DNA of 64,000 bases from assembly GCF_910592395.1 (NCBI RefSeq), contig NC_088313.1:8496501-8560500 (forward strand), given 5' to 3'. Shown piece after piece: positions 58,216-64,000 of this stretch. Every line of letters starts with the position of its first letter. Position 1 is the stretch's first letter. The notes under the pieces were generated by a model that was not told the DNA's origin, made no database searches, and saw only the letters and a program-made list of their open reading frames with translations. A program made the translations under genes and the position numbers. This stretch comes from Lineus longissimus. Lineage: Eukaryota > Nemertea > Pilidiophora > Heteronemertea > Lineidae.

Positions 58216-58988
58216 ATGGCTGCTGCACTCGCTGCCATCAATCAGGGCCCAACCATAGACTGGGAAGGTGGTCCTGAGTTGTTTAACCGCTATAAAAAGT
58301 GGAAGCAGAAGGTAGAAACGATATTTGAAGGACCGCTGTTAGTCCCCAAGCAAACTTTTTGATCGCTCGCCACAAACTGCGCGATGCCACACAAGGCGCC
58401 AAGCCATTTGAAGAGTTTCTTACGGAACTACGACTCCTTATCATCGACTGCGGGTATCATGCTGATGTTCAAACTGAGATGCTGCGAGATTCGCTCGTAT
58501 TCGGCATACGTGAGGACAAAGTACGATCGAGGTGCATCGAGAAGGGCAATGCACTCACACTCAAGCAGACCATTGAGTTTGCGAGGACACATAAAGCTAC
58601 CAAGCTCAAATCGGAGCAGATCAACAGCAGCAAGGAGGTTCACGCCTTTCACAAGGGACAACGTAATCGCAATCGTCCACAACGCCAGGAGAAACGTCTC
58701 GAGCAGAAATCTGATTCGCATTCACAAGGATCGTGTTGGTTCTGTGGAAAATCGCGCCACGAAAGCAGGGATCAATGCCCTGCTAAGAATGCAAAGTGTG
58801 CAAAATGCTCTCGCGTTGGCCATTTCGCTGCTGTGTGTCACTCAAGTGATAAAAAATCGAATCCGCCGCCTAAGTCAAAGCCTCCGAATCCGAAACCTCA
58901 CAAAGTTCATGAAGTTGAGTCAACACGTGCTGAATTCCAAAGTATGTTTGTAGTGTTGATTCGAGTAATCCTAGGAACGAAGTCTTGA
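58216..58988 (+). pseudogene. Ty3/Gypsy gag with two zinc knuckles, internally deleted
   Basis: It starts at ATG 58216 with an N-terminal stretch ending in W-K-Q-K-V-E-T-I-F. An internal deletion and frame change near 58350 follow. The frame then runs from 58359 through the gag C-terminal capsid (F-L-T-E-L-R-L-L) and two CCHC boxes (CWFCGKSRHESRDQC and CAKCSRVGHFAAVC, about 58735-58840). It ends at 58988. The second half of the domain order continues downstream. No 5' LTR was identified; the pogo element ends 27 bases before the ATG. Confidence 0.8.
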
Positions 58989-61953
58989 AGGAGCTTCTTG
59001 TTGTTACTCAACCGTTCCATAAGCGATTCTCCAAGCTTCACGTAAAGCTTGATACCGGAGCGCAAACCAACGTTCTACCCGTGGAACACAACAGGAAGTT
59101 ATTCCCTTCGAAACACCAGCTCAAACCGCCAAATGCCAAGTTAGTTGCTTATGGTGGAACTTAGATTCCAAATCTTGTGAGATTTATGTCCGCCATAAGG
59201 GTCAACTCGCCAAGACTAGCTTTAATGTGACTGATGCCAATGGGCCTATCATTCTAGGATGTCAGTCATGCACGCTTATGAACTTGATCACAATCAACGC
59301 AGTTGACAAGACCCAGCAACCCTCGCAACCTCTTATTAAGGATCGAGTTGTAGAGGAATTCAAGGATGTCTGCACCGGAATCGGCCTATTTCCCGGTGAC
59401 CCTTATCATATTCAGATGACAGGAAACGCAATTCCTGTCGTTAACCCGCCTCGCTCCGTCGCAGTTCACTTGCAAGATACGTTTCAGAAGGAACTGGTGA
59501 GAATGGAAGGCATGGGGATCATCTCAAAAGTCGAAGAGCCCACCGAATGGGTGAATTCCTTCGTGGTCGGAGACAAAGGCCATGGAAAAGGGTTGAGAAT
59601 ATGCCTTGACCCACGAGACCTAAATAAAGGAATCAAACGCGAACACTACTATACGAGAACAGTAGATGACATTATGCCAAAACTCGCTGGAGCAGATTAC
59701 TTTTCAGTAGTCGACGCTAGGTCAGGCTATTGGATGGTAGCCCTCGATGAGGAATCGTCTTTACTCACGACTTTCTCAACGCCCTACGGAAGATTCCGCT
59801 ACCGTAGACTTCCATTTGGCTTAGTCTGTAGCTAGGATGTATTCCAACGCAAAATGGATGAGACATTTGGGCAATTACCAGGAGTGGCAGGCATAGCTGA
59901 TGACATGTTCGTATTCGGTACAGGGGAGCAAGGACATGATGAGAACTTGTGTAAACACGTGAGAAAAAACCAAGTCTGTTTCAATCTAGAGAAACTCCAG
60001 TTCAAGGTCGAAGAAGCCAAATTCTTCGGACATCACTGGACACGTGATGGCCTGAAGCCGGATCCAGAAAAAGTCCGTGCATTTACAGAGATGTCTCCAC
60101 CCACAGATGTCGCCACTCCACAATCCTTCTTGGGTATGGTCAACTACCTCAACAGATTCAACCCGACAATTGCAACAATCGCATCGCCATTGAGAGACCT
60201 CACTAAGAAGGAGAGCACATTCCTGTGGAATCCGGAACACCAGGTTGCATTCGATCAAATCAAGACAGAAATCGCGTCACAATCAGTTCTCGCCTACTTT
60301 GACCCTGCCAAGGAGACCGTTGTTCAAAGTGATGCCTCACTAAAAGGACTCGGTGCCGTCTTATTGCAGAATGACAGACCTGTGTGTTACGCATCGCGAA
60401 CCCTCTTATCTGCAGAAGAAACCTAAAGTAACATTGAACGCGAACTGCTCGCTGCAGTTTGGTCACTCGAAAAGTTCAATCATTTCGTGTACGGAAAGTC
60501 GGTCACAGTCCAAACCGACCACAAGCCGATAGTGTCTGCGTCTAAGAAACCAATCTCGAAAGTCAGTCCGCGACTACAGCGCTTGCTTCTCAGGATGACA
60601 AAGTATGATGTCACCCTTGAATATCTTCCTGGCAAGCTGAACGTGATAGCTGATGCCTTATCGCGCGTAGACCCCAACCAGTCAAAAATCCGTAGTAGTG
60701 AAAACTGTACTGACATTCCGGAAATTCCTGTCGCGTATATCACAAACACACTGAACTCAACCGCTACAGAAATTGATGACATTCGAAAAGAAACTGACAA
60801 TGACACTACTCTCCAGGTAGTCAAAGCTTTGGTAATCCAAGGATGGCCTGAAAAGAGGGAAGATTGTCCGCCTGAAGCCCTTGACTACTGGAATTTCAGA
60901 GAGGACCTTAGCGTTGAGAACGGTATTGTGTTCAAACTAAACAGAATTGTGGTTCCAAAATCACTCTGGAGCACGATGCTTCACACAATCCACCAAGGGC
61001 ACCAGGGCATGGACAAGTGTCAGCTCCGCGGGCGACACTCCGTGTACTGGCCTGGTATGTCCAATGCTGTCACACAGATGGTCTCTCAGTGTGGTAGATG
61101 TCAAGACCACTAGAATAGACAGCAGAAAGAAACACTCCAACCGTACGAAGTCGCCAAGTATCCGTGGCAGAGACTGGGTTCTGATTTCTTTGTGTTTAAC
61201 CAGTACACCTATCTCATTGTCGCTGACTACTATTCAAAGTTCCCAGTAGTCAGAAGAGTTGGCAAAAGTGCCACATAAGGAGAGTGTATTGCATACTTCA
61301 AGTCGATAATCAGCGAGTATGGTATCCCCGAGGAAATTGTATCAGACAATGGACCCCAGTACGACTCCCAGGAATTCCGCAAATTCTGCGCCGCGTACAA
61401 TATCAAATGGACTCCCAGTAGCCCAACCTACCCTCAGAGCAATGGGTATGCTGAACGTTGCGTACAAACAGTAAAAAACTTGTTGAAAAAAGCTCTGGAG
61501 AGCGGTGAATATGCTAATATCGCACTACTCAACTACTGCTCCACTCCGATCTCTAGTAACTTACCATCACCCGCTAGACGTCTTATTAACAGAGACTTGC
61601 GCACTCTACTTCCCACAACTCCGAGACTTCTCAAAAGTCAAGCTGTAGACAATAACTTGATCAAGGACAATCTCCAGGACAGGCAAAACAAACAAAAATT
61701 CTACTATGATCGCAAGGCACAAGCTGAGTTGCCACCACTTGAGAAAGGACAAAATGTTCGCCTGTTCAATCAGAAGTCCAAACTATGGGACCCCGCAACT
61801 GTCATAGATAATACTCCATTTCCTAGATCTTACATTGTGAAAACTGAGAAGGGCAGTTACCGCAGAAATCGCCGAGATATTCGTGCCACTGCATGTAAAC
61901 TCATGGTCAAAAGTAAATGGACACCAGTTTTTCTTGAATTTCTCAAAAACTAG
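58989..61953 (+). pseudogene. Ty3/Gypsy protease-RT-RNase H-integrase, conventional order
   Basis: The protease has LDTGAQ near 59050. From 59227 one reading frame runs to 61953 with only four in-frame stops: 59833 TAG, 60424 TAA, 61111 TAG and 61276 TAA. RT has F-S-V-V-D-A-R-S-G-Y-W and a catalytic I-A-D-D-M (about 59896-59910). RNase H has Q-S-D-A-S (about 60328) and T-D-H-K-P. The HHCC region of integrase is at about 60970-61110, and its core has D (GSDFF), D (VSDNGPQ) and E (NGYAER) all present. A degenerate C-terminal domain ends at 61953. This is the usual Gypsy order, in contrast to the element at 45.4-51.7 kb. No 3' LTR could be paired. Confidence 0.85.
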
Positions 61954-63194
61954 GCTAAGCAGAAACATTCACCTAACACCGATTGTAGCAAATGATCTTG
62001 GCTATTGAATAATGCTAAAATTTTAAAAATCTGTTTAGTTTTGCCTTTGAAATTTGGTAAATGTCTCTTTTTCACTACTTCTTTATTAGCAGGAATTCAC
62101 CAATAAAAATTACACCCTCATGTTCGACTCATGAAGGCCTTTCATAATATATCCAGTTTTTGAAATAATTAAACTAGAAATGTGGTTTTTGGCCCCTTTT
62201 ACGGTAATGATTTGGATCATGCTTGACACATCTACGACATGGTCCCTCCTTATCTATTGAACAGACCTTTTGAGTGAATGAGTGGGCATTGTGTTTTTCA
62301 TGGCAGGGTGGTCAACAGACCTTTTACAAAAGGTGGACATTATTATCTAAATTTGAATATTGACAGGCCTATTCAGTTATTATTGTGGTGGGTTGTTGAT
62401 CAATTTGAATGCTTTTAAGAAGTGACTTGTAGTCATTTACCTTTTTGTGTTCATTAGTCTCCGCCATCGGCTGAGACTTTTGTACTAGGGTATTATTCTC
62501 CTCAAGTTATTCTCCTCAAGAAATTATTCCAGCAAACTCTCGTCTCCAGGTGAAAGCTTCATATGTACATGAACACGGCAATGCATTGCAAAACATCGAT
62601 AAAACGAGGGTGTCCATGAACTAAGAAGTCAATCTGGGTTACAGCCGCGAAAGTGCTATGGGCATGCATAGCGCAATACATGTAAATTTTTAACCAATAA
62701 ACCTCGCCATACCGGCACGATGACTGGTGCCCCGCGTTATGTGTATTACATATTGGCTGCACATATGGAGGAACATAATGGATAAAGACCAGGGACTAGT
62801 CTACACCATCGAAGAATTTTTCTATAATACCGGTAAATATAATATAATATTTGGCGTTTATGGGCTATGAAATGAGAAAAAACGGCAGTGAATTAAAGCG
62901 GCTGAGTTTCAAGAATGTGTTCTTCCCTTCTGGACACTTTATGTTGCCTTGATCAGTCGTATTTCGCACATAAACCATCGCTCCGCTGAAGTGAAAGTGC
63001 GATGTTTTTGTTTTGTTTTTTGTCAGCATGCATGGCTGTGTGCATTCACGGCTGATCATCCATGCACTGGATTTTGGTCGGAGAGCATTTTTAGTTCCTG
63101 GACGTATAGTTAGTCCACGTTATTCGGTGAAAATGTGCTGTAGGCCTACCGACATGGATCTATAGCACTTTCCACAGTATGTGGCGAATGTAAG
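61954..63194. other. Non-coding stretch
   Basis: No gene or paired LTR is visible. A short word, GACCTTTTNAN, recurs near 62263 and 62320. The stretch is AT-rich with small frame artefacts. Confidence 0.4.
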
Positions 63195-63916
63195 CGGCTG
63201 TTATAAAACGCGGATTCCGCGGAAATCCGCGGAAAAATCTAACTTATCTACAGGGTGGCTACCTGAACCGCAGGTGAGAGTTTTTCATATTAGTAGTGTG
63301 CATTGTTGTGCGCATGAATTACTCCTGGTGACAAGGTCTTTGGGAATCCCCGTTATATGGTGCGCTGTATGCGCCGTAAATCACAAGCACCTTGTAGTTT
63401 GAAATAAACTTATACGCTAGACGGGCCGCGAAGTAAGTTTTTGTGATTTCTTAAAATAGACTCCAATGTGCAGTCGCATATGGTTGGTTAGGTTCGAGCT
63501 GCAAGGAGATTGTCATAAAAAAAATTCGTAGACCAGAATTCAGTTCGTCATCGACATATATTTGAAGGAGGCATATACCGTAACGTACATCAATCCGGGC
63601 ATCAATCACACTTGAAAGCAGCCTCGCAATGTGTTCCGTTAGGGAAGGAACCACGGTGGTGCCGAAGATAACATGCAAAGTTTATCAACACCAAGAAAAA
63701 AAGAGGGAAGAGTCGATTGGAATGGCATGAATGGCGCTCCAGAGGATTAAAATCTAACCGATGAAATGTGCAGATAACTGGTAGCTCTTACCTCCGATTT
63801 ATGATTTATGTTGTTATTTGTATAATATAATTATCATTAAATATTATGCGCGTATTTACTGGCGGCTTTGTGATTTTTCCGCGGATTTCCGCGGAATCCG
63901 CGTTTTATAACAGCCG
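63195..63916. mobile_element. 722-bp non-autonomous TIR element with 8-bp target duplication
   Basis: The ends read CGGCTGTTATAAAACGCGG inward at the left and as the reverse complement at the right. The inverted region extends about 45 bp and includes repeats of TCCGCGGA. The flanks AATGTAAG (63187-63194) and AATTTAAG (63917-63924) match at seven of eight positions. The duplication length fits a hAT-type element. The interior has no transposase. Confidence 0.8.
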
Positions 63917-63984
63917 AATTTAAGTCGGCCTGTGGCTCATATCTTTATTTAGGCTACCTCTTGCAGTAACCATGTCATCGCCGC

Positions 63985-64000
63985 CATCATCATCATCATC
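63985..64000. repeat. ATC microsatellite at the window end
   Basis: A run of (ATC)n reaches the edge of the window and is cut by it. Confidence 0.7.

Noticed and set aside
1-64000. tRNA or rRNA genes
   Set aside because: I looked for tRNA B-box-like and cloverleaf patterns and rRNA-like stretches and found none that hold up.

Overview
The window is animal nuclear DNA. It has a spliced gene with GT/AG introns, dense retrotransposon remains and no prokaryotic gene organisation. The transposon mix is BEL/Pao, several Ty3/Gypsy lineages, a Gypsy-like element with integrase ahead of reverse transcriptase, CR1/L2-like LINEs, PIF/Harbinger with a MADF partner, pogo/Tigger, and many foldback elements. 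This fits a marine invertebrate, most likely a deuterostome such as an amphioxus, hemichordate or echinoderm; the species is inference. I see one intact host gene, a nine-exon mitochondrial-clan cytochrome P450 (21225-29520). An intronless class A GPCR pseudogene sits inside its first intron.

Layout. 1-3.2 kb: motif-rich repeats and a duplicated MITE. 3.2-8.4 kb: BEL/Pao tail fragments, two PIF/Harbinger transposase remnants (one broken by a LINE, one with an inverted internal exon) and a converging MADF-domain gene. 8.4-14.4 kb: the 3' half of a BEL/Pao element on the minus strand, joined to the 5' LTR and gag start of a Gypsy element whose gag is split by a 1.7-kb TIR element. 14.4-21.2 kb: non-coding DNA with a TTAA-flanked foldback, a 280-300-bp tandem repeat and an 813-bp foldback with a 9-bp duplication. 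21.2-29.5 kb: the P450 gene. 29.9-34.2 kb: a Gypsy gag fragment, an orphan ORF and an array of five hairpin units. 34.2-40.3 kb: the 5' half of a BEL/Pao element on the plus strand, carrying a solo LTR, followed by the 3' part of a Gypsy element on the minus strand. 42.4-43.1 kb: an isolated Gypsy RT. 45.36-51.75 kb: a full-length LTR element with GMR1-like domain order. 52.1-53.7 kb: a 5'-truncated LINE. 55.0-58.2 kb: a SANT-like gene fragment and a pogo element with TIRs. 58.2-62.0 kb: a Gypsy element with conventional domain order. 63.2-63.9 kb: a foldback with an 8-bp duplication.

How the pieces fit. The BEL/Pao and Gypsy half-elements at 9.6-14.4 kb and 34.2-40.3 kb are complementary. 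Both Gypsy LTRs abut the same 5-bp target (ATGGG/CCCAT) inside BEL/Pao pol, and the Gypsy gag frame stops at 14448 and resumes on the opposite strand at 40263. The simplest reading is one Gypsy insertion into one BEL/Pao element, followed by a single inversion of about 25.8 kb (14449-40263) that carried the intact P450 gene with it. I found no operon-like or defence-like multigene system. The notable content is this reconstructable rearrangement, the unusual pol order of the 45-52 kb element and the nested palindromic elements.
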